Source: Spirochaetia bacterium
GTDB taxonomy: Bacteria; Spirochaetota; Spirochaetia; DTKZ01
Assembly (NCBI GenBank): GCA_031270615.1
Contig: JAISXE010000410.1
Coordinates: forward strand, 1 to 5,713
DNA length: 5,713 nucleotides
Direction: 5' to 3'
In this document: piece after piece, positions 1 through 5,589 of the stretch
Layout: each line of letters opens with the position of its first letter
Position numbering within the stretch: the first letter of the stretch is position 1
Program-made: the position numbers and the translations under genes
Notes under the pieces: generated by a model
What the model was told of the DNA's origin: nothing
What the model saw: the letters and a program-made list of their open reading frames with translations, nothing else
The model's database searches: none

Positions 1-11
1 GTCCGCAATCA

Positions 12-118
12 GCCCGTGGGGCGCCAGGGATTGCAGCGGAAATCCCGCAAGCCCCTCAAGGGGCTGAGGAATTGCAGCGGAAAGCCCGGTTTTTGGCGCG
101 GGAGCGCCAAAAAGGCGC
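12..118. repeat. Cluster of short palindromes and a 21-bp direct repeat
   Basis: Non-coding DNA holding four consecutive small inverted repeats: GCCC-GTG-GGGC (12-22), GGGATT/AATCCC around an 8-nt loop (27-32 and 41-46), AGCCCC-TCAA-GGGGCT (50-65), and a perfect 10-bp pair TTTTTGGCGC / GCGCCAAAAA around GGGA (90-113). GCGCC at 104-108 can also pair with GGCGC at 114-118 across an AAAAA loop. A 21-bp unit at 27-47 recurs at 68-88 with two mismatches and shares the core ATTGCAGCGGAAA (30-42 and 71-83). The pattern resembles a REP-like dispersed intergenic element. No transposase or coding gene is associated with it. The family is not one I can name. Confidence 0.6.
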
Positions 119-174
119 ACATCTTTTTCTTAACTTGTTGACAGGGGTTTGGGCAGGCACGCTTGTTTTTCTGC

Positions 175-203
175 TGGAAACGGGCCGATAGTGCCGATAT
201 TAT
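175..203 (+). promoter_or_regulatory. Possible sigma-70 promoter of the CNB-TPR/CRP/UbiB operon
   Basis: TGGAAA (175-180) and TATTAT (198-203) are separated by 17 bp and match the TTGACA/TATAAT consensus at 4/6 and 5/6. Transcription would start near 210, giving a leader of about 78 nt. A perfect TTGACA at 138-143 lies further upstream but has only GCTTGT or CTTGTT at the expected -10 spacing, so it is the weaker candidate. Confidence 0.35.
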
Positions 204-244
204 AGGGTGAAGCTTTCGAGCCTGAATCGTATTGAATTTAATTG

Positions 245-264
245 ATAAACGCATTAGAGTTTAT
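245..264. promoter_or_regulatory. Inverted repeat ATAAAC/GTTTAT upstream of the first gene
   Basis: ATAAAC (245-250) and GTTTAT (259-264) form a perfect 6-bp inverted repeat around an 8-nt centre, ending 23 nt before the ATG at 288. A G-T pair extends it by one base. It could be an operator half-site pair, for instance for autoregulation by the CRP-like protein of the same operon, or a weak hairpin in the leader next to the ribosome binding site. It does not match the E. coli CRP consensus. Confidence 0.25.
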
Positions 265-287
265 TTGAGGAGAGACAGGATACACAG

Positions 288-1316
288 ATGGCGCCTAAAG
301 CAATGGCCTTTAAAGCAAATTCCGTGATTTATTTCCGCGGCGACATGAGCGACAAGATTTTTATTCTGAAGGCGGGGAAGGTCAGTCTGAATTCCCAGGA
401 TGTGGAGACGGGGCAGGAGGTGCGGGAGTTTATCCAGATGGGGGAATTTTTCGGGGTAAAGTCCGCGCTGGGGCGGTATCCCAGGGAAGAAAGCGCGCTT
501 GTGCTGGGAGACGCGAGCGTTTTGCAGTTCACGGTTCCAGAGTTCGAGCAGTTCGTTTCCACGAATACCCGCGTCATCATGAAGATGATGAAGGTTTTTT
601 CCAACCAGCTCCGGCGTATCCACACGCGGGTGAACAGCCTCCTCAATATCGACGACAAAAGCGATCCCGAAAAGGGGCTTATTACCATTGGCGAGTATTA
701 CTTGAAAAAACGGATGTATCCTCAGGCCATACATGTTTTCCGCCGCTATTTGACGTATTACCCTTCGGGAAAGTTCGCGGAAACCGCGACACGCAGTTGC
801 AAGACGGCGGAGCAGTACGCGCAGAAGTACGGGAGCGGCAAGGGCCCGGCACCGCCGGGCGCTTCCCCGGCGGCTTCGGTTTCTGCTTCGGCTTCGGCGG
901 CTTCGGGCGCGGCGGCCAATGGGGGCGACGCGGCGAAGAAGATGTACTACAACGCGGTGGGTCTTTTCAGCCAGAACAATTTCATGGAGGCTTTGAAGGA
1001 ATTCAAAAAGGTCGCCGAGGGGGGCGGGGACGAGGAGTATGCCATCAAGTCCCTGTTCGAGATGGGGAGATGCCTTTTCCAGTTGAAGCAGTACGACCAG
1101 TGCATCAGGCATTTCAGCGGGCTTATCCAGAAATATCCTAAAATGCCGGATTTGGCGGAGGCTCTTTTCTGCACGGGCCAGTGCTACGAGGCGAAAAACG
1201 AGAAAGAGAAGGCCGTGGGGTTTTACAAGAAGATATTTTCCATGGCCGCGGAGAACGATCCGGTGCGGCGGAAGGTGATGAAGGCGCTCCGCGCCCTTGA
1301 GGAGGCCCGCGCATGA
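288..1316 (+). CDS. Cyclic-nucleotide-binding-fold protein fused to TPR repeats
   Basis: This 342-residue protein combines a cNMP-binding (CNB, CRP-like) fold with tetratricopeptide repeats and has no DNA-binding domain. Residues about 8-115 show the CNB beta-roll (YFRGDMSDKIFILKAGKV at 15-32, then GEFFGVKSAL at 52-61). The phosphate-binding cassette is divergent: the usual FGE is FGV (55-57) and the usual PRxA is PREE (65-68), so nucleotide binding is doubtful. One TPR-like unit covers about 131-165. An Ala/Ser/Gly linker (183-216) follows, then three more TPR-like units at about 217-250, 252-285 and 289-322. TPRs usually bind proteins, so I infer a cytoplasmic scaffold or partner-sensing role. 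No signal peptide or membrane helix is visible. The chosen ATG has AGGA at 277-280, seven bases upstream; an in-frame ATG at 303 is a less likely start. It is first in the operon and its stop overlaps the next start (ATGA). Confidence 0.85.
   Translation: MAPKAMAFKANSVIYFRGDMSDKIFILKAGKVSLNSQDVETGQEVREFIQMGEFFGVKSALGRYPREESALVLGDASVLQFTVPEFEQFVSTNTRVIMKMMKVFSNQLRRIHTRVNSLLNIDDKSDPEKGLITIGEYYLKKRMYPQAIHVFRRYLTYYPSGKFAETATRSCKTAEQYAQKYGSGKGPAPPGASPAASVSASASAASGAAANGGDAAKKMYYNAVGLFSQNNFMEALKEFKKVAEGGGDEEYAIKSLFEMGRCLFQLKQYDQCIRHFSGLIQKYPKMPDLAEALFCTGQCYEAKNEKEKAVGFYKKIFSMAAENDPVRRKVMKALRALEEARA
1298..1305 (+). promoter_or_regulatory. Strong ribosome binding site for the CRP-like gene
   Basis: TGAGGAGG lies inside the last codons of the upstream gene, seven bases before ATG 1313. 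It fixes the start of the regulator at the ATGA overlap and gives it its own ribosome entry in addition to coupled translation. Confidence 0.75.
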
Positions 1317-1957
1317 ATCTGAATCTTGCGGCTTTTGAGCGTTTCGCCGTTATTTTCCAGCCGGGCGATCTTATTTTCAGCGAATTTGAGCCGGGGGACA
1401 GTTTCTACCTTATTCAGTCGGGCCGCGTCCAGATTTCAAAGGTCATGGGCGATATTGAAAAAACGATTGATATTCTGTACCCGGGGGAGATTTTCGGGGA
1501 GATGGCGATTCTGGAGGAGGCACCCCGTTCCGCTAACGCCGTGGCGCTGGATCAGGTAAAGGCGCTTGAGTTTAACCGCGCGAATTTCGAGATACTCATG
1601 CGCGGGAATCCCCAGATAGCTTTGAAGCTTCTGAAGCTGTTTACCAAGCGGATTTACGACCAGCGGCGGCGCTTCATGATTCTGACGCTGGACGATATCC
1701 AGGCGCGGGTTCTGGATGTTTTTTTGATGCTTTCGGAGACCGATTCCAATCCTTCGGAAAATACGGAAGGCCGCGAGTTCAAAACCACGATAGACGATAT
1801 CGCGCACTGGGCCGGGCTTGCCACGGAGAAATGCCGCGAGGTGATAAACCACTTCGCTTCGCAGAACCGCATTGAGGTGTACCCGGACAAGATGGTCGTG
1901 AAGAATCTCAACGAGTTCAGCCGTTTCGTGAATTCCCGCCGCCGGGCCGCCGAATAA
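1313..1957 (+). CDS. CRP/FNR-family transcriptional regulator
   Basis: A 214-residue protein of typical CRP length. The N-terminal cyclic-nucleotide-binding domain (about 10-115) has the conserved glycines (EPGDSFYLIQSGRV, 26-39) and an intact phosphate-binding cassette: FGE at 61-63 and PRSA at 71-74, where E63 and R72 are the residues that normally contact the ribose and cyclic phosphate. A long helix (about 98-140) leads to a C-terminal winged helix at about 155-198 (IDDIAHWAGLATEKCREVI, then RIEVYPDKMVV). No cysteine cluster of the FNR type is present, so an iron-sulfur oxygen sensor is unlikely. I infer a cAMP-type effector, but ligand identity cannot be read from the sequence. The gene overlaps the upstream CNB-TPR gene by 4 bp and ends 2 bp before the UbiB-family gene, so the three are very probably co-transcribed. 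Its targets are unknown; autoregulation is possible. Confidence 0.92.
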   Translation: MNLNLAAFERFAVIFQPGDLIFSEFEPGDSFYLIQSGRVQISKVMGDIEKTIDILYPGEIFGEMAILEEAPRSANAVALDQVKALEFNRANFEILMRGNPQIALKLLKLFTKRIYDQRRRFMILTLDDIQARVLDVFLMLSETDSNPSENTEGREFKTTIDDIAHWAGLATEKCREVINHFASQNRIEVYPDKMVVKNLNEFSRFVNSRRRAAE

Positions 1958-1959
1958 AC

Positions 1960-3654
1960 GTGGCCAAGACGCGAGGCCGACAAAAATGGAAAACGCAGAG
2001 GCATTTTAACCGCTACCGGGAGATTCTTTCCGTCCTGGTGCGGCACGGTTTCGGCGGGTTCCTGGACCGTTCGCATTTTTCCCATATAAAGCTGCGCAGG
2101 AAGCAGGGCAGTGCCGGGAATGCCCAGGCCCGGGAACGCTCGAAATGGACGCGCATACGTTTCCTTTTGGAAGATCTGGGCGTTACCTATATCAAATTCG
2201 GCCAGATTATGAGTAACAGGCCGGATGTCCTTCCCGACGAGCTTATCACGGAACTGGAGAAACTCCAGTCGGAAGTGCCGCCGTTTTCATCGGAAGAGGC
2301 CCGGGCCATTCTGGAAGAAGAGCTGCGCAAGCCCATCGCCGGGGTTTTTCAGGAATTCTCCGAGGCGCCGCTGGCTTCCGCTTCCATCGCCCAGGTGCAC
2401 GCGGCGCGGCTGCTGACGGGCGAGAGGGTGGTCGTGAAGATACAGCGGCCCTACCTTGAAGAAACCATCACGACCGACATCGAGATTATGCATTTTTTCG
2501 CCGCCCTGCTTGAGAAGATACTGCTGAGGGAGGCGATTTCCGCGACCGCCGTCATCAAGGAATTCGGGCAGTCCCTTGACAGGGAAATCGATTTTACTAT
2601 CGAGGCAGCCAACATCGAGAAGTTTTCCATGCTCTACGGCGGGCTGGAGGGCCTGTATGTCCCGAAAGTGCATGCCGGCTATACGACGCGGCGCGTCCTT
2701 GTCATGCAGAGGATAGACGGGATAAAGGTTTCGGATGTGAAGGCGCTTCTTTCTGCGGGCTGCGATCCGAGGAAAATCGCCTTGAACGGGGTAAAGCTGG
2801 TTGCCAGCCAGATTTTTGAGCATGGCTTTTTCCACGCGGACCCCCACCCGGGGAATATTTTCGTTCTGGACAACGAGGTTATTTGTTTTCTTGATTTCGG
2901 CATGATGGGCGTTCTTCTGCCCCGGCACAGGGATATCCTTGTTTCCATGATGATGGCCCTTTTTGACCGCGACGAGCGGAGGCTGACGCGGGGCCTTCTG
3001 GAGCTGTCGACAAACCGCCTGGGCGCGAAGGCGGAGGACCTTGAATACGAGATTTTTCAGATCATGGACCAGTACGCGAGCCGCTCGCTTGAGTCGGTGA
3101 ATCTGGGGGATTTGGTGAGGCGGCTCCTGCGCATCGTTATCGCCTACAGGATACAGATGCCGCCGGGGTTTTTCCTTTTGACAAAGGCCCTGGTGACGAT
3201 TGAGGGCGTGGCCCTGCGCCTTTCGCCGGATTCCCGCGTGGTGGTGGAACTGGAACCCGTTGTCCGCAGGATGTTCCTGCGGAGCCTGCGGCCCGATAAA
3301 GTCCTGAGGGAGCTTGGCGCGATAGGATTCCAGACGGTAAGCCTTTTGAGGAATTTCCCGCGCGATGCGGGCGAGATCATCGAGAAAATCAAAAGCGGCC
3401 GCATCACCCTGCACATAGATTCGGAGGACCTGCTCCCGATCCTGCGCAAAACGGACCAGATCACCGCCCGGCTTTCTTTTTCGATTGTCCTGGCCTCCCT
3501 GGTCGTGGGTTCGTCGATTGTCATTAACGCGCGCATTCCGCCCCTGTGGAACAACATTTCCCTGTTCGGGGTTATCGGCTTTCTCGGCGCGGGCTGCATC
3601 GGTTTCTGGCTTCTCATTTCCCTGCTGCGCGGATCGAAAATCCGGGACAAATAA
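1960..3654 (+). CDS. UbiB/ABC1/ADCK-family atypical kinase, membrane-anchored
   Basis: A 564-residue member of the UbiB (ABC1, ADCK/COQ8-like) protein-kinase-like family, at the usual length. Signature elements appear in order: KxGQ motif (YIKFGQ, 77-82), Ala-rich nucleotide loop (LASASIAQVH, 138-147), ATP-binding lysine K160 in VVVKIQRP, the E-x-D-F-x-x-E-A-x-N motif (209-218), the catalytic-loop equivalent HADPHPGN (292-299), and DFG at 312-314. Two hydrophobic helices at about 505-523 and 534-556 anchor the C-terminus in the inner membrane. UbiB in proteobacteria supports ubiquinone synthesis, and family members act as ATPases on membrane or isoprenoid lipid pathways. Fermentative spirochaetes are generally thought to lack ubiquinone, so a lipid-related role other than ubiquinone is more likely here; this is inference. 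Start: GTG 1960, two bases after the upstream stop and without a clear Shine-Dalgarno, suggesting translation by reinitiation. The next in-frame alternative (GTG 2038) is less convincing. Confidence 0.93.
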   Translation: MAKTRGRQKWKTQRHFNRYREILSVLVRHGFGGFLDRSHFSHIKLRRKQGSAGNAQARERSKWTRIRFLLEDLGVTYIKFGQIMSNRPDVLPDELITELEKLQSEVPPFSSEEARAILEEELRKPIAGVFQEFSEAPLASASIAQVHAARLLTGERVVVKIQRPYLEETITTDIEIMHFFAALLEKILLREAISATAVIKEFGQSLDREIDFTIEAANIEKFSMLYGGLEGLYVPKVHAGYTTRRVLVMQRIDGIKVSDVKALLSAGCDPRKIALNGVKLVASQIFEHGFFHADPHPGNIFVLDNEVICFLDFGMMGVLLPRHRDILVSMMMALFDRDERRLTRGLLELSTNRLGAKAEDLEYEIFQIMDQYASRSLESVNLGDLVRRLLRIVIAYRIQMPPGFFLLTKALVTIEGVALRLSPDSRVVVELEPVVRRMFLRSLRPDKVLRELGAIGFQTVSLLRNFPRDAGEIIEKIKSGRITLHIDSEDLLPILRKTDQITARLSFSIVLASLVVGSSIVINARIPPLWNNISLFGVIGFLGAGCIGFWLLISLLRGSKIRDK

Positions 3655-3737
3655 AAAAGGCTGGCCACCGACGACAGGGACAAAAACCCGACGGAGTGAA
3701 TGCTTTTTTTAACCGGGAATTACCGGGCTGCGGCTTC
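3655..3737 (+). other. Intergenic spacer with a weak terminator-like T-run
   Basis: Between the UbiB-family gene and the Rpn promoter there is a T7 run at 3704-3710, preceded only by weak pairing (GGG 3677-3679 with CCC 3687-3689, flanked by CCG/CGG). A long-range pairing of the A-run after the stop with this T-run is possible. I see no strong intrinsic terminator, so some readthrough from the operon into the Rpn gene is plausible. Confidence 0.3.
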
Positions 3738-3766
3738 TTGAAAATTTCTTGCTAACTCCGTATCAT
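3738..3766 (+). promoter_or_regulatory. Sigma-70-type promoter of the Rpn-family gene
   Basis: TTGAAA (3738-3743) and TATCAT (3761-3766) are separated by exactly 17 bp, each matching consensus at 5/6. Transcription would begin near 3773, leaving a very short leader of about 20 nt. The Shine-Dalgarno AAGGAG (3777-3782) then lies nine bases before ATG 3792. The position after a gap and before a well-spaced RBS supports an independent transcription unit. Confidence 0.6.
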
Positions 3767-3791
3767 TATCTTAGCTAAGGAGAGGAACATA

Positions 3792-4400
3792 ATGAGTTCC
3801 AACAGACAGTACAAAGACAGCGTGTTTTCATTTCTGTTCCGCGATCCCTCCGCGCTTCGGGAGCTATACGGCGCGATTGCGGGGATTGATTTGCCTCCTG
3901 ATACGTCCATCACCATCAACACCCTTGAAGGGGTTCTGTATAAAACCCTTCAGAACGACATATCCTTTGAAATTGCCAGGAAACTCGTGATTCTCATAGA
4001 ACACCAGAGCAGCATCAACCCTAACATGGCCATTAGGCTTCTTCTGTATATAGCAAAGATATATGAAAAACTTACTGCCGGGAGAAACCTGTATGGCAGA
4101 AAAAGACTCTTCATCCCCCGGCCCGAGTTCATCGTGCTGTATAACGGCGTGGAACCCTATCCCGATGAAAATACGCTGAAATTGTCGGACGCCTTTGAGG
4201 AGGCTGCCTCTTTCGGCATACCCCACACCCAGCCGCCGGATCTGGAACTGACCGTCAAGGTATACAACATTAACCAGGGGCACAATGAATCCATAATCCG
4301 GCGCAGTGAAAAGCTGGGCGGCTACAGTGCTCTTATCGCCAGGGTGCGGGAATTTGAAGCGGAGATCGCGGGGGGCGGGACCCCGCACAGACTTAAGTGA
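3792..4400 (+). CDS. Rpn-family PD-(D/E)XK nuclease/transposase-like protein, N-terminal part (frameshifted)
   Basis: This 202-residue frame carries the nuclease-like domain of the Rpn / PDDEXK_2 family (recombination-promoting nuclease, putative transposase). Typical features are the N-terminal YKDSVFSFLF (7-16, with D9), NDISF (55-59, with D56) followed by LVILIEHQSSINPNM (65-79), where E70-x-Q72 replaces the E-x-K of classical PD-(D/E)XK enzymes, and RLLLYIAKIYEKL (82-94). FIVLYNG at 113-119 is also characteristic. The frame ends abnormally: after the codon for A193 it enters a six-G run (4370-4375), reads GGGTPHRLK and stops. The family's C-terminal segment continues in the +1 frame (to 4695). 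Removing one G would give an intact protein of about 300 residues, which I recall as normal for the family. So this is a recent frameshift, a slippage-prone phase switch or a sequencing error. It has its own promoter and a good RBS. Confidence 0.85.
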   Translation: MSSNRQYKDSVFSFLFRDPSALRELYGAIAGIDLPPDTSITINTLEGVLYKTLQNDISFEIARKLVILIEHQSSINPNMAIRLLLYIAKIYEKLTAGRNLYGRKRLFIPRPEFIVLYNGVEPYPDENTLKLSDAFEEAASFGIPHTQPPDLELTVKVYNINQGHNESIIRRSEKLGGYSALIARVREFEAEIAGGGTPHRLK

Positions 4401-4419
4401 TAACGAAAAAGAACTGGCC

Positions 4420-4695
4420 ATGACAAAGGCGGTACGCTGGTGTATCGCCCACAACATATTAAAACCTTTTTTGGAATCTCACGGCTCGGAGGTCGTAAAT
4501 ATGTTAATGACTGAATGGAAACTGGAAGACGCGCTGGTAGTTGAGCGGGAAGAAGGCAGGGAAGAAGGCAGGGAAGAAGGCAAGGAAGAACGCGGCATTG
4601 AGGTCGCCAAAAACGCCCTGGTGGAAGGTTTGCCGATAGAAGTAATCCAAAAGATAACCGGCCTTGACATACAGACCATTAAAAGACTTCGGTAA
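4420..4695 (+). CDS. Rpn-family protein, C-terminal part in shifted frame
   Basis: This frame holds the C-terminal segment expected for the preceding Rpn-family protein. It is open from a GTG at 4306, but family-like sequence becomes plausible only after the G-run, from about 4372 (TDLSDNEKELAMTKAVRWC onward). The first ATG is 4420, 20 bases past the upstream stop, giving 91 residues; neither start has a convincing RBS. Characteristic parts are the helix AVRWCIAHNILKPFLESH, then VVNMLMTEWKLEDAL, an acidic/basic EEGR-type repeat encoded by three exact 12-bp units (4547-4582), and a closing NALVEGLPIEVIQKITGL that looks like a short helix-turn-helix. The same ending is common in treponemal Rpn proteins as I recall them. 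On its own it lacks the nuclease core, so it is probably either the dead 3' half of a broken gene or is reached by frameshifting. Intact gene span would be 3792-4695. Confidence 0.65.
   Translation: MTKAVRWCIAHNILKPFLESHGSEVVNMLMTEWKLEDALVVEREEGREEGREEGKEERGIEVAKNALVEGLPIEVIQKITGLDIQTIKRLR
4547..4582 (+). repeat. 12-bp tandem repeat, three exact copies, encoding EEGR-type repeats
   Basis: GGGAAGAAGGCA occurs three times head to tail (4547-4558, 4559-4570, 4571-4582), followed by a partial, diverged unit. Each copy adds four residues, so copy-number changes would alter tail length without breaking the frame. Confidence 0.85.
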
Positions 4696-4710
4696 TTTGG
4701 GATGAAGTGT

Positions 4711-4739
4711 CCCGGCAAAGCCGCCGGGTTTGGGGTTTT
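4711..4739 (+). terminator. Intrinsic terminator after the Rpn-family gene
   Basis: CCCGGC (4711-4716) pairs with GCCGGG (4723-4728) across a 6-nt loop and is followed by TTTGGGGTTTT. It sits between convergent genes and its T-tract overlaps the stop codon of the minus-strand lipoprotein gene. Read on the minus strand the hairpin has no T-tract; a weaker GGGA/TCCC hairpin (4699-4713) is the only candidate there. Confidence 0.5.
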
Positions 4740-5421
4740 ACTCCCACACGAACAGCCATTTGATTCCCTGGTACAAACCGTAGAATATCCATCCGATGGG
4801 GCCGGGTTTGGGCTGTTTTTCAAAGGAGACGGAAATGTCCGCGAAACTGACGCTCTGTTGGGCGTATTTTTGTCGGCCTTCCAAAACCTCTATCTGGGTG
4901 TTGACGCGTTCCAGCTCTTTTTCAATGCCGAGCATGTCGTTTACCGTGTCGGCCTTTTCGAGCAGGGCCTGGTAGCGATTGCGTATGTTTTTCAGGCTTT
5001 CCAGGCGCAGCATGTCGTCCCGGTATTTGTCCGTGATATCGGTTCCGGTTTTGGTTTCCCGCTCGACTTTTCCCAGCCTTCGCGCCCCGCCAAGAAAGGC
5101 GTCCATGTTTTTTGCGGGGATGCGCGCCTGCACATGGTTTGCCGTTTCCCGGGTGATAAACCCTTCATGGATTTTTGTCTGTTCCGCGAGGGCTTTCCGT
5201 GTCGCCCCGGCATCATCGACATCCAGTGCCAGGGATACCGAGTATGCCACCATGCGCCCTTCTTCGACTGCGGGGGATTCCCCACCGGCCGGCGCGTAGT
5301 ATCTCGCGGGGGCCGGGGCCTCGGCCTCTCCGCCGCCCATGAATTCAGGGGAGGAGGCACAGGAAACGGCAAGGACAAAAACGGAACACAACACCGCTAA
5401 ACGGACGCGCGCGTTTATCAT
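4738..5421 (-). CDS. DUF4349-domain lipoprotein
   Basis: A 227-residue predicted lipoprotein. Residues 1-20 form a short basic signal peptide with a hydrophobic core (MINARVRLAVLCSVFVLAVS) followed by lipidated C21. The lipobox LAVSC has Leu at -4, acceptable under the relaxed spirochaetal rule. A Gly/Pro/Ala-rich spacer (about 29-55) leads to a DUF4349 domain (about 56-201): RIPAKNMDAFL (100-110), LGKVERETKTGTDITDKY (116-133) and a predicted coiled coil (about 134-189, including ADTVNDMLGIEKELERVNTQIEVLEG). The C-terminal GPIGWIFYGLYQGIKWLF is hydrophobic and could touch the membrane. The function of DUF4349 is not established; an envelope location is inferred. I chose the ATG at 5421 because the signal peptide begins there; the frame stays open upstream to 5646, but that extension runs through non-coding repeat sequence. 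The RBS is weak (GGGA about ten bases upstream). It is convergent with the Rpn gene. Confidence 0.88.
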   Translation of the reverse strand: MINARVRLAVLCSVFVLAVSCASSPEFMGGGEAEAPAPARYYAPAGGESPAVEEGRMVAYSVSLALDVDDAGATRKALAEQTKIHEGFITRETANHVQARIPAKNMDAFLGGARRLGKVERETKTGTDITDKYRDDMLRLESLKNIRNRYQALLEKADTVNDMLGIEKELERVNTQIEVLEGRQKYAQQSVSFADISVSFEKQPKPGPIGWIFYGLYQGIKWLFVWE

Positions 5422-5546
5422 AGTTGTATCATCCCGCAAAAAGGGTTTCGGGTCAATAGAGCGACAGGGCCTCTGGCAATGACCGGACGGCCCAATACTT
5501 CTTTCTGAGCCGCTTCGTGCTACAGGGCATCGGCGTTTACCCTCGC

Positions 5547-5575
5547 TATATAGAATTAGATTGCGCGAAGCGCAA
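5547..5575 (-). promoter_or_regulatory. Possible promoter of the DUF4349 lipoprotein gene
   Basis: On the minus strand TTGCGC (5575-5570) and TATATA (5552-5547) are separated by 17 bp, with weak matches of 3/6 and 4/6. The -35 half is part of an inverted repeat TTGCGC-GAA-GCGCAA (5561-5575). Transcription would start near 5540, leaving a leader of about 120 nt. Confidence 0.3.
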
Positions 5576-5589
5576 AAAGCCCGTGGGGC
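5574..5589 (-). terminator. Small terminator-like hairpin after the right-edge minus-strand gene
   Basis: Read on the minus strand, GCCC-CAC-GGGC is followed directly by TTTTT, 31 bases past the stop of the partial gene at the right edge. The stem is only 4 bp, so termination may be weak. The same 12-mer (AGCCCGTGGGGC on the + strand) occurs at 11-22 without the T-run. Confidence 0.35.

Noticed and set aside
27..88. CRISPR-like repeat-spacer arrangement (21-bp repeats, 20-bp spacer)
   Set aside because: Only two copies, the spacer is itself a palindrome, and no cas gene is present.
90..113. 10-bp palindrome as an intrinsic terminator
   Set aside because: The stem is flanked by T5 upstream and A5 downstream on both strands, the opposite of terminator polarity.
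3..190. Open + strand frame entering from the left edge
   Set aside because: It runs through the palindromic repeats with no start, and the composition is typical of repeat translation rather than of a protein C-terminus.
261..1112. 283-codon minus-strand frame opposite the CNB-TPR gene
   Set aside because: Arg/Leu-rich antisense translation, including the complement of the Ala/Ser linker; no domain and no RBS.
2287..3414. Long minus-strand open frame opposite the UbiB-family gene
   Set aside because: Antisense shadow of a gene with full family motifs; its translation shows no recognisable domain and is driven by the codon bias of the + strand gene.
3792..4695. Insertion sequence boundaries around the Rpn gene
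   Set aside because: I saw no terminal inverted repeats or target-site duplications flanking the gene; its promoter and terminator look like those of a resident gene.
4702..5400. 232-codon + strand frame opposite the lipoprotein gene
   Set aside because: The minus strand shows a signal peptide, lipobox and DUF4349 motifs, so the + frame is a shadow.
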